A DNA stretch of 64,000 bases from contig UCLR01000038.1 of the NCBI GenBank assembly GCA_900473415.1, forward strand, positions 1-64,000, written 5' to 3'. The notes beneath the pieces were generated by a model that was given only the letters and a program-made list of their open reading frames with translations, ran no database searches and was not told the origin of the DNA. Shown here in pieces: positions 8,193 to 16,793 of the stretch; positions within the stretch are counted from its first letter, which is position 1, and each line of letters starts with the position of its first letter. The translations under genes were made by a program, and so were the position numbers. This DNA is from Hyphomicrobiales bacterium. GTDB lineage: Bacteria; Pseudomonadota; Alphaproteobacteria; Rhizobiales; Beijerinckiaceae.

Positions 8193-9911
8193 TCATCCCG
8201 CCCCGCTCGCCACCCGTCCGGGCGGTTGGAGATAGTTGTCGAAAATCTGCTCGCTGTCTCCGAAGGCCACGATAGTGCCGTTACGCAGGATCGCGATCTT
8301 GTTGGTGACGGGCAGGACACCCATGCGATGGGTGATGATCACTGTCGTGATCCGCTTGCATTTCATGCGTTCGATCGCTTCGAACAACATGCGTTCGCCT
8401 TCATAGTCTAGGCTCGAATTGGGGTCGTCCAGCACCACCAGGGCCGGGTTCCCATACGCTGCCCTTGCCAGTCCGAGTTGCTGACGCTGGGCGCGCAGCA
8501 GTGTGCTTCCGCCTTCGCCTATGTCCGTCTCGTAGCCCTGCGGCAGCCGCATGATAGTTTCGTGCAGCCCGACAAGTTTTGCCGCCTCGATCACCTTGCG
8601 CGGATCGGCACCATCGAGTCTGCCGATGACGTCCTTGATCGCGCCGCCGAACAGTTCGATCTCCTGCGGCAGATAGCCGATCAGCCTCGTGCCGCTGCTT
8701 CGGCGTAGCGCAGAAATCTCCGCCCCGCCGAGCAGGGCGCGCCCGGATGTCGGGCGCGAGACGCCCGCGATGATGCGGCCGAGCGTCGACTTCCCCGCTC
8801 CCGAGGGACCGATCAGCGCCAGGCAGTCGCCCGCACGCAACAGCAAAGATACGTTGTACAATATGGGCTGGGAGGAGGGTGCGGCGAAGCCGACGTGATC
8901 GAGAATGAGATGGCCCGCTGGCTCCGGCATCGGCAGGCTTGCGTCGTAATCTCCTAGGGAAACGGCGGCGAGTGTCTGATTGAGGCGGTGGAAGGCCTTG
9001 CGCGCCAGCGAAAAACTTCGCCACGCACCGATACCGCCCTCGACCGGTGCCAGGCCACGGCCGAGCAGCAAGCTGGCGACGAAGATGATGCCGGGATTGC
9101 TGTTGTCCTGCAGAATCAGCCATGTCGCCGCGCCCATCATCAGAATCTGGGCCAGCATTCGATTGGATTTCGACAGCGCCAGAATGATTTCGTTGCGATA
9201 GATCGCAGTGTCTTGGGCGATCCGCCCACTTTCTGCGTCCCGCACGATCATGCGGACTGCGCTCTCCTGCATGCCCATCGCACGGATCACGCCGAGATAT
9301 TTGAGGGTCGTGGAAAAGCGCGAATAGCTTCGGCTCTGGGCGAGGCTTGCCTGCTGTAGCGCCTCGACGGTGAGCAATTCGGCCAGGATTGCAAACAAGA
9401 GGAGCAGACAAGCGCTGACCGCCCCGATGGCGCCGAGCAGCGGATGGACCATGAAAAGCAGAAGCAGGAACACCGGAGCCCACGGAAGATCGAACAGCAC
9501 CGCGCCGGCAGGCGAATCGAGAAACTGGCGCAGCGCCGAAAGGTCCCTGTAGCAATCTGCCGCCACAACGCTATCGGCGCGGGCGGCATATTCCAGGGAT
9601 CCTGCCAGCACCACCGGCCGCAGCCGCCGTTCGAGCCAGCTGCCGATGCGCGAAAGGGCTGCGCGGCGCACGACGTCCAGCACCGCTCCCACCACCACGG
9701 CGATTGCGATGATGAGGGTCAGCATGAGCAGCGTATCTGTGCTGCGGCTGGACAGAACCCGGTCGTAGATCTGGAGAAGATAGATGGAGGGCGCGAGCAG
9801 GAAGAGATTGTAGCCGCAGCTGTAGAGGAAGACGAGGCCGAACGCTCCGGCACAGGCCCGCAGCGCCGCCACCAGCGCTGTCACTTGGTAACTGGATGGC
9901 CTCAGCGTCAT
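8193..9911 (-). CDS. type I secretion ABC permease/ATPase with degenerate signature
   Basis: A 572-residue half-transporter of the PrtD type. Six membrane segments lie in about residues 15-310 and an ATPase domain in 340-560. Walker A is intact (GPSGAGKST), and the Q-loop (YLPQEIELFGG) and H-loop (VIITHR) are present. The signature reads STLLRAQRQQLGLARA instead of LSGGQRQR, and Walker B reads LVVLDDPNSSLD, with Asp in place of the catalytic Glu. The frame is otherwise fully open. ATP hydrolysis may be slow or altered. It should export the neighbouring glycine-rich proteins. The second exporter in this window has canonical motifs. Confidence 0.9.
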   Translation of the reverse strand: MTLRPSSYQVTALVAALRACAGAFGLVFLYSCGYNLFLLAPSIYLLQIYDRVLSSRSTDTLLMLTLIIAIAVVVGAVLDVVRRAALSRIGSWLERRLRPVVLAGSLEYAARADSVVAADCYRDLSALRQFLDSPAGAVLFDLPWAPVFLLLLFMVHPLLGAIGAVSACLLLLFAILAELLTVEALQQASLAQSRSYSRFSTTLKYLGVIRAMGMQESAVRMIVRDAESGRIAQDTAIYRNEIILALSKSNRMLAQILMMGAATWLILQDNSNPGIIFVASLLLGRGLAPVEGGIGAWRSFSLARKAFHRLNQTLAAVSLGDYDASLPMPEPAGHLILDHVGFAAPSSQPILYNVSLLLRAGDCLALIGPSGAGKSTLGRIIAGVSRPTSGRALLGGAEISALRRSSGTRLIGYLPQEIELFGGAIKDVIGRLDGADPRKVIEAAKLVGLHETIMRLPQGYETDIGEGGSTLLRAQRQQLGLARAAYGNPALVVLDDPNSSLDYEGERMLFEAIERMKCKRITTVIITHRMGVLPVTNKIAILRNGTIVAFGDSEQIFDNYLQPPGRVASGAG

Positions 9912-10015
9912 CGCGAGATCTCCCCAGAGAGACCTTCGGCTTGGACCAGTGAAAGTGAAAATCCTTCCGGACGAACGGGGCCGGCAGCGCTGGCCACAGG
10001 CCCCGGAAATTAAGA

Positions 10016-10600
10016 TCAGACCGGGAGATGGCTGAGATCGACGTCCACGAAGCTGTGATTGAAGGCGTGGTCGATCGTGCTCGTGATGTCCGTCGTAGTG
10101 GTGGTGGGATCGGAATGCACGAGGGCTGTCGAGACATCGCCGCCCCGGGCCATGTTGCCATTGCCACCATTGCCGCCGACGCCGGCGAGGATGGTGGCAT
10201 GCTGGTCAGCGAACAACTGCGTGTTCTGGGTCGCACCGGTGTCGGCATGGACTGCCGCAACGTCACCTCCGGTAGATGCGCCTTGATCGCCATTCGAATT
10301 GGCACTGCCGCCGGCTCCGCCGGCGCCGTTGTTCGTGATGGTGGAGAAGATGCCATGCTCTGCCTCGGCCTCCCCTCCGTGTCCGGCGGTCCCCGCGCCC
10401 CAGTCGGCCGCCTGCCAAAGATGATCGCCATTGTGCAGATCGACGTAAGCACCCGTCACGGTCTGCGTATTGGCGACATAGGTCTCCGGATTGTAGCTGA
10501 TCGTCCCCTCATTGTAGCCGTCGCCGCCATTACCGGCATTGGCATTTCCGGCGTGAACATCGCTGAGATTGATGGTGTCAGACATTGTTGGGATTGGCAT
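10016..10600 (-). CDS. glycine-rich repeat protein, probable type I secretion substrate
   Basis: A 194-residue protein rich in Gly, Asn, Thr and His, with almost no Cys or Lys. It starts at MPIPTMSDTINLSDVHAG, chosen because GGAGG lies 8 bases upstream of this ATG; the frame stays open further upstream. It has no signal peptide. Residues about 125-165 carry TQLFADQHATILAGVGGNGG then NGNMARGG, the same core repeated four times in the protein at 11183-12268. The C-terminus (SFVDVDLSHLPV) is a short acidic/hydrophobic tail such as type I substrates often bear. It lacks RTX nonapeptides. Export by the adjacent ABC system is inferred. Confidence 0.75.
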   Translation of the reverse strand: MPIPTMSDTINLSDVHAGNANAGNGGDGYNEGTISYNPETYVANTQTVTGAYVDLHNGDHLWQAADWGAGTAGHGGEAEAEHGIFSTITNNGAGGAGGSANSNGDQGASTGGDVAAVHADTGATQNTQLFADQHATILAGVGGNGGNGNMARGGDVSTALVHSDPTTTTTDITSTIDHAFNHSFVDVDLSHLPV

Positions 10601-10853
10601 TGCAAATCCTCCACTTTGATCTTGGCCCCCGCAATTGTGCGAACGATGTCCGGCGCCAAGGCCGGGGTGAGGAGCCGCGTCAAACCGTGCGCGCGATGCC
10701 TGGCCGAAACCAGATAGAAATTCTGGCGTGCCCTTTTGAGTGGGGTGTATCCGAGAGCAAGCCGGCGCTCTGCGATCCTTCGGCCGTCCGTGAAGAACGG
10801 TGCTCAGGCGTCCTGACTCGTCATGGCCGGCGCGTTTGTGTTGGTGAGCCTCG

Positions 10854-11075
10854 TCAGGATGAGGGCGCAAAGAAGGGCACGGCGATCGCTTTGTCTCGCA
10901 CCGTAGTGCCGACGAAGAGGCGCGTGAATTTGGCCGGCCTGACCGCGCCGGTTTTAACGGCGACCGCTTGGCTTTCCTGCACCGGGTTGGCCAGGCCTAC
11001 CTCGCCCATCCGCTGGCGCCAGCGGCCCAGCGGTTGAACGGCAACTCGTACCTGAAGAACTCCTCGCCGTGCATG
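10854..11075 (-). pseudogene. IS5-family transposase remnant
   Basis: A decayed internal piece of an IS5-group transposase. One frame reads HGEEFFRYELPFNRW and, after a frameshift, another reads RWRQRMGEVGLANPVQ, then KTGAVRPAKFTRLFVGTTV and RDKAIAVP. These match the N-terminal and first catalytic region of the family (GEEFFQHELPFD, RWRQRMG, DTTVQxKAI). The DDE aspartate position has become Gly (VGTTV for VDTTV). Both ends of the element are lost. It sits between the two glycine-rich repeat genes. Confidence 0.7.
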
Positions 11076-11182
11076 GACCTCGGTCAGCGCGGTCCTGGCT
11101 TTGAGCAGCGATGGTGCCGTGATCCGGGTTAAACCCCGGCTACTCGATCGAAGTGCCAGGTCGTTTCGTGCCCTGCAGGGGC

Positions 11183-12268
11183 CTATGCATGCAACAATTC
11201 TAACACGTGATCGACGAGGGGTCCGTGGGCGGCGCCGGTAGTATCGTGCTCGCCGCCCAGTCCACCTATGCCAGCGACCTGAAGCGCATGCTGATCCGTC
11301 AACACGTGGTCGATCTGCTGGGCATCGGCGGTTCCGCCGGCCGAAATGGCCATGTTGATCGGCTCGTAATAACCGACATTCACATCCACCACGCTACCGT
11401 GGGATATTCCGGTTCCGCCGCCCCCGCTTACAGACCCACCAGTGAATATTGTGTCCGACGCCATGTTGAAGCCGCCGCCATTGCCGCCGACGCCGGCAAT
11501 CTGCGTGGCGCCCTGGTCGAACACGACATTGTTGGTCTGGTGGGCCTCCGCGTTGCCGCCGGCTGCGCCGATTGCAATGTTGACCGGTGAGAATATGGCG
11601 ATATTCACATCCACGAGGGTGCCGAAGAAGAAACCGTCGCCGCCATGGCCGGCATGATTGTCGCCGGTGTAGACATTCGTCACGCCGCTCGAATGGCCGG
11701 AATTGCCACCTGCGAAATTGCCGCTGCCGCCGCTGCCGCCTATGCCAGCGATCTGCGTGGCGCCTTGCAGCAGGACGGCGCTATTGGTTTGGTCGGCGAC
11801 CGCGACCGAATGTGGCCCCGCGGCCACGGCCGTGTTGACGGGCGCGAATGCGGCTACGTCCGTGCTTACCAGACCGCCGATGAAGACGCCCGCCCCGCCG
11901 CTGCCGGCATGATTGCCATTGCCGGTTCCGCCGATCGCGAGATTCCCGTCGCCTCCGTCTCCGCCGAGGCCCGCCATCTCAGTCGCATGCTGGTTGATAA
12001 GCGCGCCATTGGTCTGGTCGGCGGTCGCGCTCGCATAAGATCCTGCGATGGCCATGTTGGAGGGAACGAAGATGGCGGTAGGCTGGCTGCTGATGACACC
12101 GATACTCACACCGTCGCCACCGCTGCCGGCCGAATTGGCGGACGGTGCATTACCCAGTGGAAGCCATGTCGGCACCAAGGCGAGATGTCCGGCGGCCGAA
12201 CTCGAGAGCACGCTTTGGCTGCCACTCACGTTGAGGGGCTCCTCCATATTCTGACGAGGCTCCGCCAT
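11183..12268 (-). CDS. glycine-rich protein with four ~75-residue repeats, probable secreted protein
   Basis: A 361-residue protein. After about 45 unique residues it holds four repeats of about 65-85 residues. Each has GxGGxGxxxGxxxxxxxAxFxPxN, then AxAxQTN, then QxATxxAGxGGxGG. Cores visible are NQHATEMAGLGGDGG, LQGATQIAGIGGSGG, DQGATQIAGVGGNGG and DQHALQVAGIGGLGG. There is no signal peptide, no Cys, and no RTX GGxGxDxux motif. The C-terminus is LVDHVLELLHA. A GGAGG site precedes the ATG. It lies upstream of, and on the same strand as, the type I secretion genes. Probable exported surface or matrix protein; the repeat family is not one I can name. Confidence 0.8.
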   Translation of the reverse strand: MAEPRQNMEEPLNVSGSQSVLSSSAAGHLALVPTWLPLGNAPSANSAGSGGDGVSIGVISSQPTAIFVPSNMAIAGSYASATADQTNGALINQHATEMAGLGGDGGDGNLAIGGTGNGNHAGSGGAGVFIGGLVSTDVAAFAPVNTAVAAGPHSVAVADQTNSAVLLQGATQIAGIGGSGGSGNFAGGNSGHSSGVTNVYTGDNHAGHGGDGFFFGTLVDVNIAIFSPVNIAIGAAGGNAEAHQTNNVVFDQGATQIAGVGGNGGGFNMASDTIFTGGSVSGGGGTGISHGSVVDVNVGYYEPINMAISAGGTADAQQIDHVLTDQHALQVAGIGGLGGEHDTTGAAHGPLVDHVLELLHA

Positions 12269-12975
12269 AGCCGTCCCTCCGAACCAGCTCCCGCAGCGTC
12301 AGGCAGACCTTTCGCGCACGGACGCGCCTCAATTAAAAGCCCGCTCAGTCCTCGAAACGCTACCCCCATTGTGAGGCCGATTACACAAAAAGCAGAGCCT
12401 GCAATTTGTCTACGCCCATTCAGGTAGAGCGCAATCGCGCGAAAGCACGATTGCTCGTCGCTACAAGGCCACCCGTGATCGACGGGGCTTGCGGCCGAAC
12501 GCCTCAACGAGATCGAGGCGTCCGCCGCGCCGGCTCATCTCGACAAGTTGACCCAGCTCGCCTTGGCGCTCAGCGTGCGCGTCGCTGCGCGGTTCCCGGT
12601 GGAGTGAGACGGCAACGCTCTCCGCGACCGGTCACAGCGATCACCCAGGGCCGAGCGATAGGTCTGCCCCTTTCCGGCACAGGGAAACCGCCCTCGTCTT
12701 CGACCGTGCCAGGATTCGCCGGCAGATCAGGCTCCTCGCCGCCGCGATGCGAGACGACGGGGGAAGCCAGTGGCGCCAACCTCCCTAATGAGGAGAGCGC
12801 CCGCCTCGGGAAGCAGCGCTGGCTCAGCCAGCAGAATCCGTGCAAGACGTTGCAGTTCGGCACGATGGAGATGTGAGAGAAGCTCGGCAAATTGGGCAGG
12901 CGTTGCCCCGGCTTTGGTTCCGCAACCGATCTCGTCGACCGCGCCATCGCCCTCTCCATTCTCACGCGGGCACCA
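12269..12975. other. intergenic region with unidentified gene fragments
   Basis: No intact gene. Two short stretches look like former coding sequence. On + about 12485-12607 the frame reads ERLNEIEASAAPAHLDKLTQ and on to RFPVE-stop. On - about 12727-12975 it reads TPAQFAELLSHLHRAELQRL then ARILLAEPALLPEAGALLI. Neither is recognised, and neither has a start. The promoter of the repeat-protein gene should lie in 12269-12400. Confidence 0.4.
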
Positions 12976-13119
12976 CTATCGATGCCGTCCGCACTGCTGG
13001 TCTGGCCGCCGGGCGTGCAAGACACACTGTTCGAAAGCGCTCAAGGCGGTCTTCGACGTGCCGGTGCATGCCTGGTCGGGCACCACAAATTCTGACGCAA
13101 TGCAGCTCATCATCGGCCA

Positions 13120-13585
13120 CCTCATCTCCAGCGGCGGGTGCTGCCACTCGCTCACCGGCTCCAGCACGGCGTCGGTGACGGTCGAGATCAGGTCGGGCGA
13201 AACGTCCAGGCCATAGATCTTCTGCAAATGGCCCCGGATCTCGCGCACGCTCATGCCGCAAGCGTACATTGAGATGATTTTCTCGTCGAAACCCGGGAAG
13301 CGACGCTGGTACTTCGCGATCAGCTTCGGATCGAAGGTGTCTTCCCGGTCGCGCCGAATCCGCAATTCCAGCTTCGTGCTCTCGCCCAAAACCGTCTTCT
13401 TCGAATAGCTGTTGCGCCGGTTCGCCTTGCCCGCCGCGGCTTCGCCTTCCAGCTGATCGTCCAACTTCGCCGACAGAACCCGGTTCGCCGGCGCCTTCTT
13501 CAGCTCGTCGACCAGACCGTCCTTCGCGAATGCTTCGCGCGGATCACGGCTCGCGAGCAGCTGATCCGGTGTGTCCTCCTGGATG
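13120..13585 (-). pseudogene. truncated IS256-family transposase
   Basis: The N-terminal third of a Mutator/IS256 transposase. The frame runs EDTPDQLLASRDPREAFA, KDGLVDELKKA, EGEAAAGKANRRNSYSKKTV, DPKLIAKYQRRFPGFDEKI, SVREIRGHLQKIYGLDVSP and DLISTVTDAVLEPVSEWQ. All are diagnostic of the family. Similarity stops after HPPLE near 13120, before the catalytic DDE core, and no proper start codon is present. It is a dead fragment in the host flank immediately left of the genomic island. Confidence 0.8.
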
Positions 13586-13670
13586 AGCCGGCGCGCGCGC
13601 CATCGGCGTCACTATGGCCCCAAACACAGAATATCGGACAGTCCCAGAACCGACCGGGTGTTCGCAGCTC

Positions 13671-13686
13671 TGTACCGGATGGTACA
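13671..13686. repeat. short palindrome beside the island edge
   Basis: TGTACC-GGAT-GGTACA, two perfect 6-base arms, ends 4 bases before the left tRNA-derived repeat. In the pre-insertion chromosome it would have lain just downstream of the tRNA-Arg 3' end. It has no T-run, so a terminator role is doubtful; an operator is possible. Confidence 0.4.
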
Positions 13687-13690
13687 AATT

Positions 13691-13740
13691 TGGCGCGCCC
13701 GACACGATTCGAACGTGTGACCTTTGCCTTCGGAGGGCAA
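13691..13740. repeat. left attachment repeat (tRNA-Arg 3' duplicate)
   Basis: Identical over 50 bases to 31509-31558. It covers the CCA end, acceptor 3' strand, T-arm, variable region and anticodon arm up to the GGGCAA bases of the tRNA-Arg gene. To its right the sequence diverges, so this copy is not a functional tRNA. Confidence 0.9.
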
Positions 13741-13851
13741 AGGCCGTCAATCTCTCAACGATGACCACGGTACCTTGAGCCTCATAACCAATTGAAAATA
13801 TGAACATTTGATTTCTTGTGGTAGTTGGCGCTTTCTCGTAATGTCTCTTCC

Positions 13852-13869
13852 GTGGCTATTCGGTGGCTA
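13852..13869. repeat. island-end internal repeat, left copy
   Basis: GTGGCTATTCGGTGGCTA, itself containing GTGGCTA twice, 11 bases apart. The same 18 bases occur at 31421-31438 inside the right end. Placement about 110 bases inside each attachment repeat suggests integrase arm-type or excisionase binding sites (inference). Confidence 0.6.
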
Positions 13870-13903
13870 CCGGGGTTGGCGGAAACAAGAGAGACGGTAG
13901 CAC

Positions 13904-15271
13904 ATGCCAACGATCAAACTGACCAAACGCGCGCTCGACGGCATCAGGTCGGGCAACGCGATCAGCTTCTGGTATGACGTGGACTTGAAGGGATTTGGCC
14001 TGAAGGTGATGCCGTCTGGCATAATGACGTGGATCGTGGAGTATCGGCCCGGCGCAGGCGGGCGCGGCATCTCGAAACGGCGCGTGACGCTTGGAAAGGC
14101 CGGCGCGCTGACGCCAGATGAAGCCCGCGCTATCGCAAAGGACATTCTGGCCAAGGTGCACGCCGGCAGCGACCCCGCCGCTCTCAAGGTCGAAGCGAAG
14201 GCCGCGAAGACGGTCGCGGAACTCTGCGATCTCTATCTGGCCGAAGCCGAACAGGGAAATATTATCAGCAAGCGCGGAGCGCCGAAGAAGCCATCGACCC
14301 TGATTTCGGATCGCGGCCGAATCCTGCGCCACATCAAGCCGCTTTTGGGAAATAAGCTCGTTCGCGATGTCAGTCGGTCAGACATCGAACGCTTCCTGCG
14401 CGATGTCGCGAACGGCAAGACGGCGGTGGACGTCAAAACGAAATTGCACGGGCGCGCGGTTGTCACCGGAGGCAAGGGAACGGCTACGCGTACGGTGCGC
14501 CTTCTTGGCGGCCTCTTCAGCCATGCAATCCGGCTCGGCATGCGGCCCGACAATCCAACGCACGGCGTCGCAAAATATGCCGACAAACAGGCCGCACGAT
14601 TTCTGTCGACGGCGGAACTCGAGCGTCTTGGCGCCGCATTGCGCCAAGCAGAATCCGTCGGGATATCTTGGCAAACCAAGCCACACGGGCCGGGTGCGAA
14701 GCATTTGCCAAAGAATGAGAACGCTCGTCGTTCGACCATCGGCCCCCACACCGCTGCGGCCATCCGCCTTCTCATCCTTACCGGTTGCAGGCTGCGCGAA
14801 GTTCTGGATCTCAAATGGCAGCACGTGGATGCCGAGCGCGGGTTGCTGCAACTGCCGGATTCGAAAACGGGGGCAAAGACGATTGTGTTGGCCGCGCCTG
14901 CGCTTGAAATCTTGATGAGCGTGCCACGTCTGAACGGCTGCGATTATGTCATCGCTGGCGAAAATGCGAAAAAGGCGCGCAGTGACCTGAAACGGCCTTG
15001 GGCGCTAGTGATGCGGGCTGCGGAGTTGCCGGGTGTCCGTATTCACGATCTGCGCCACACCTATGCCAGCCACGGCGCTGCTGCCGGGATGGGGTTGACA
15101 ATCGTCGGTCGCCTACTTGGGCATGCCGACGTCAAGACGACTAACCGATACAGCCATTTCGATGCCAACCCATTGAAGCGAGCCGCCAATGCGGTTGGCA
15201 GTGCTCTCGCGGCCGCGTTGGAAGGGGTGGCTCCAGAGCAAGACAACGTCAGGTTGATACGTGGCAAATAG
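13904..15271 (+). CDS. tyrosine site-specific integrase of the island
   Basis: A 455-residue phage-type integrase that would insert and excise the island at tRNA-Arg. The N-terminal arm-binding domain (DUF4102 type, about 1-90) includes FWYDVDLKGFGLKVMPSG and VTLGKAGALTPDEARAIAKD. A core-binding SAM-like domain covers about 105-215. The catalytic domain has Arg (TGCRLREVLDLKW), HxxR (IHDLRHTYASH), His (LLGHADVKTT) and the nucleophile Tyr (NRYSHF). All catalytic residues are present, so it is probably active. The ATG follows GAGAGACGGTAGCAC. Its place next to the left tRNA repeat fits self-mobilisation. Confidence 0.95.
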   Translation: MPTIKLTKRALDGIRSGNAISFWYDVDLKGFGLKVMPSGIMTWIVEYRPGAGGRGISKRRVTLGKAGALTPDEARAIAKDILAKVHAGSDPAALKVEAKAAKTVAELCDLYLAEAEQGNIISKRGAPKKPSTLISDRGRILRHIKPLLGNKLVRDVSRSDIERFLRDVANGKTAVDVKTKLHGRAVVTGGKGTATRTVRLLGGLFSHAIRLGMRPDNPTHGVAKYADKQAARFLSTAELERLGAALRQAESVGISWQTKPHGPGAKHLPKNENARRSTIGPHTAAAIRLLILTGCRLREVLDLKWQHVDAERGLLQLPDSKTGAKTIVLAAPALEILMSVPRLNGCDYVIAGENAKKARSDLKRPWALVMRAAELPGVRIHDLRHTYASHGAAAGMGLTIVGRLLGHADVKTTNRYSHFDANPLKRAANAVGSALAAALEGVAPEQDNVRLIRGK

Positions 15272-15376
15272 AGCTCCCGAGTGCGGACAGGTTGCTGCAT
15301 GCGTCTTCGTTCTGCCGCCTCACCTTTATCGCTCGCGGCGCAGCGGCAGATGCGTCAGGCGGGCATTCTTGTGCAC

Positions 15377-15449
15377 GTTCATCCGGGGATCTCCGGTCCA
15401 GGAATGGGAGCTTCACAACCCCAGCCTCTCAGCACCGCCCCGGATGAAC
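15377..15449. repeat. 12-bp perfect inverted repeat
   Basis: GTTCATCCGGGG (15377-15388) and its exact complement CCCCGGATGAAC (15438-15449), separated by 49 bases, lie between the convergent integrase and acyltransferase genes. It could be a structured terminator or regulatory RNA element. No T-run follows. Confidence 0.5.
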
Positions 15450-15494
15450 AACCTTCATAGCTTCGACACCTAGCTGTTTGGTCCCGGGACGCGC

Positions 15495-16502
15495 TCAGGT
15501 TACGTTGACGCGGCGTGCGCCATAATCAGAAGTGCCAAGAGTGGCTGGCCGGATCGCCCCCCTCAGGCGCGCGCGGATGCGTTCGATCGGCCTTTCCAAA
15601 GCGAGATGGATTGCCACCGCGGCCAGCAGCGAGCCGCCGACGAGCGCGGTCCAATGCGCCGTCGTGCCGTAATAGTGCCAGATCCCCTGGATCACCAACG
15701 GGTGGACGATGTATAGTGGGTAGGATAGCTCGCCGATGCTGCGATCGAGACGCCAGTCTTTGGTCAGATCGAAGATGAAGGGCAGGGTCAAGCACATGAA
15801 GGCGTAGAAGCCCCACATCGCCGGTGTATCGAGATCGGCGGTGATGTCGCGGATGCCGCACCAGACCGCCAGCGGTGCGATGCCGAGCAGTCCGATCCAA
15901 CCCATCAGCCGGCGGGTCGCGGGGCCGGGGACATGCTCCAGGAGCCTGAAGCTGAGTGCGCCCATCGCACGCTGCAGCGCAAGGCGCAGGGCGATCAGCA
16001 GGAACGTCAGCACCGCCAGGGACCTGAAGGAGCGGGTAACGATGAAGGGCGCGGCCAGGTAGAACTGCAGCTCGATCGACAGGCTCCAGGCCGGGCCGAC
16101 GAGCCGCATGACGGTTCCGGTGACATGGGATTTCGTGATCGCGACTACATCGAGGCCCAGGATCGCGACATTGGCGAAAACGAGCCCCGCCTTGGCGAGG
16201 CCGGAGATTTCGTTGCCGTTGTTGAGCAGATCCGGGCCGGGCCAGCGGGTATGATACCAGAATACGATCGATAGGGCGGCGACGAACCAATAGACAGGGA
16301 ATATCCGGAGGGCTCGCGAACTGTAGAATCGCGCCTTCCAGTTCTCGCCGGATCTGGAATAAGCCGTGTTGATGATCATCGACATGTAGAAGCCTGAGAT
16401 CGCGAAGAAGCACAACACGGCGAAATAGCCGCTGACGACCAGGAACGGACCGGAGTGCCAGAGCACCACCGCAAATGCCAAGGTAAAGCGAATAAGACCC
16501 AT
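15495..16502 (-). CDS. acyltransferase 3 family (OafA-like) membrane protein
   Basis: A 335-residue integral membrane protein that typically transfers acetyl or other acyl groups to surface polysaccharides. It starts IRFTLAFAVVLWHSGPFLVV, with the family's conserved His in the first segment, then FFAISGFYMSM and FYSSRALRIFPVYW (Arg-rich loop). About ten hydrophobic segments follow, with YPLYIVHPLVIQGIW near the end. It is the leftmost cargo gene, on the opposite strand from the rest of the glycan cluster. It likely decorates the glycan made by its neighbours; the substrate is unknown. Confidence 0.9.
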   Translation of the reverse strand: MGLIRFTLAFAVVLWHSGPFLVVSGYFAVLCFFAISGFYMSMIINTAYSRSGENWKARFYSSRALRIFPVYWFVAALSIVFWYHTRWPGPDLLNNGNEISGLAKAGLVFANVAILGLDVVAITKSHVTGTVMRLVGPAWSLSIELQFYLAAPFIVTRSFRSLAVLTFLLIALRLALQRAMGALSFRLLEHVPGPATRRLMGWIGLLGIAPLAVWCGIRDITADLDTPAMWGFYAFMCLTLPFIFDLTKDWRLDRSIGELSYPLYIVHPLVIQGIWHYYGTTAHWTALVGGSLLAAVAIHLALERPIERIRARLRGAIRPATLGTSDYGARRVNVT

Positions 16503-16793
16503 TATAGACCTGTCTCAGCCTTGGAACGGCTTGGCGCCGACGGAACGCGATCCCGGCTAGCACATCGCAGACCAAAGCGGGAGTGCAGCCCGTGGCCCCC
16601 CGCGCCGCAGAATCGCCAAGTTGACAGGACCGGCGCATGCTATCACTCCTGCCCGCTCGTAAACGATCGCCGTCCCGCGATCGGTACCGCGCCGCGTTGT
16701 CGGCGCGTGCAGCATGTCAAGCCGCCGGAGACGATGAGACGCGATGGACGCTGGCGGGAGTGATCGCGACGGCCTTGCGAGAGCCTGACGACG

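Noticed and set aside
10601-10870. N-terminal extension of the small glycine-rich protein
   Set aside because: A strong GGAGG site sits before the ATG at 10600, and the upstream codons have a different, Arg/His-rich composition and adjoin an IS relic.
11183-12268. PE_PGRS-like identity for the repeat protein
   Set aside because: No PE domain, wrong phylum, and the repeat is about 75 residues with a defined non-glycine core.
13691-13740. A second functional tRNA-Arg
   Set aside because: Only the 3' 50 bases match; the D-arm and 5' acceptor strand are absent.
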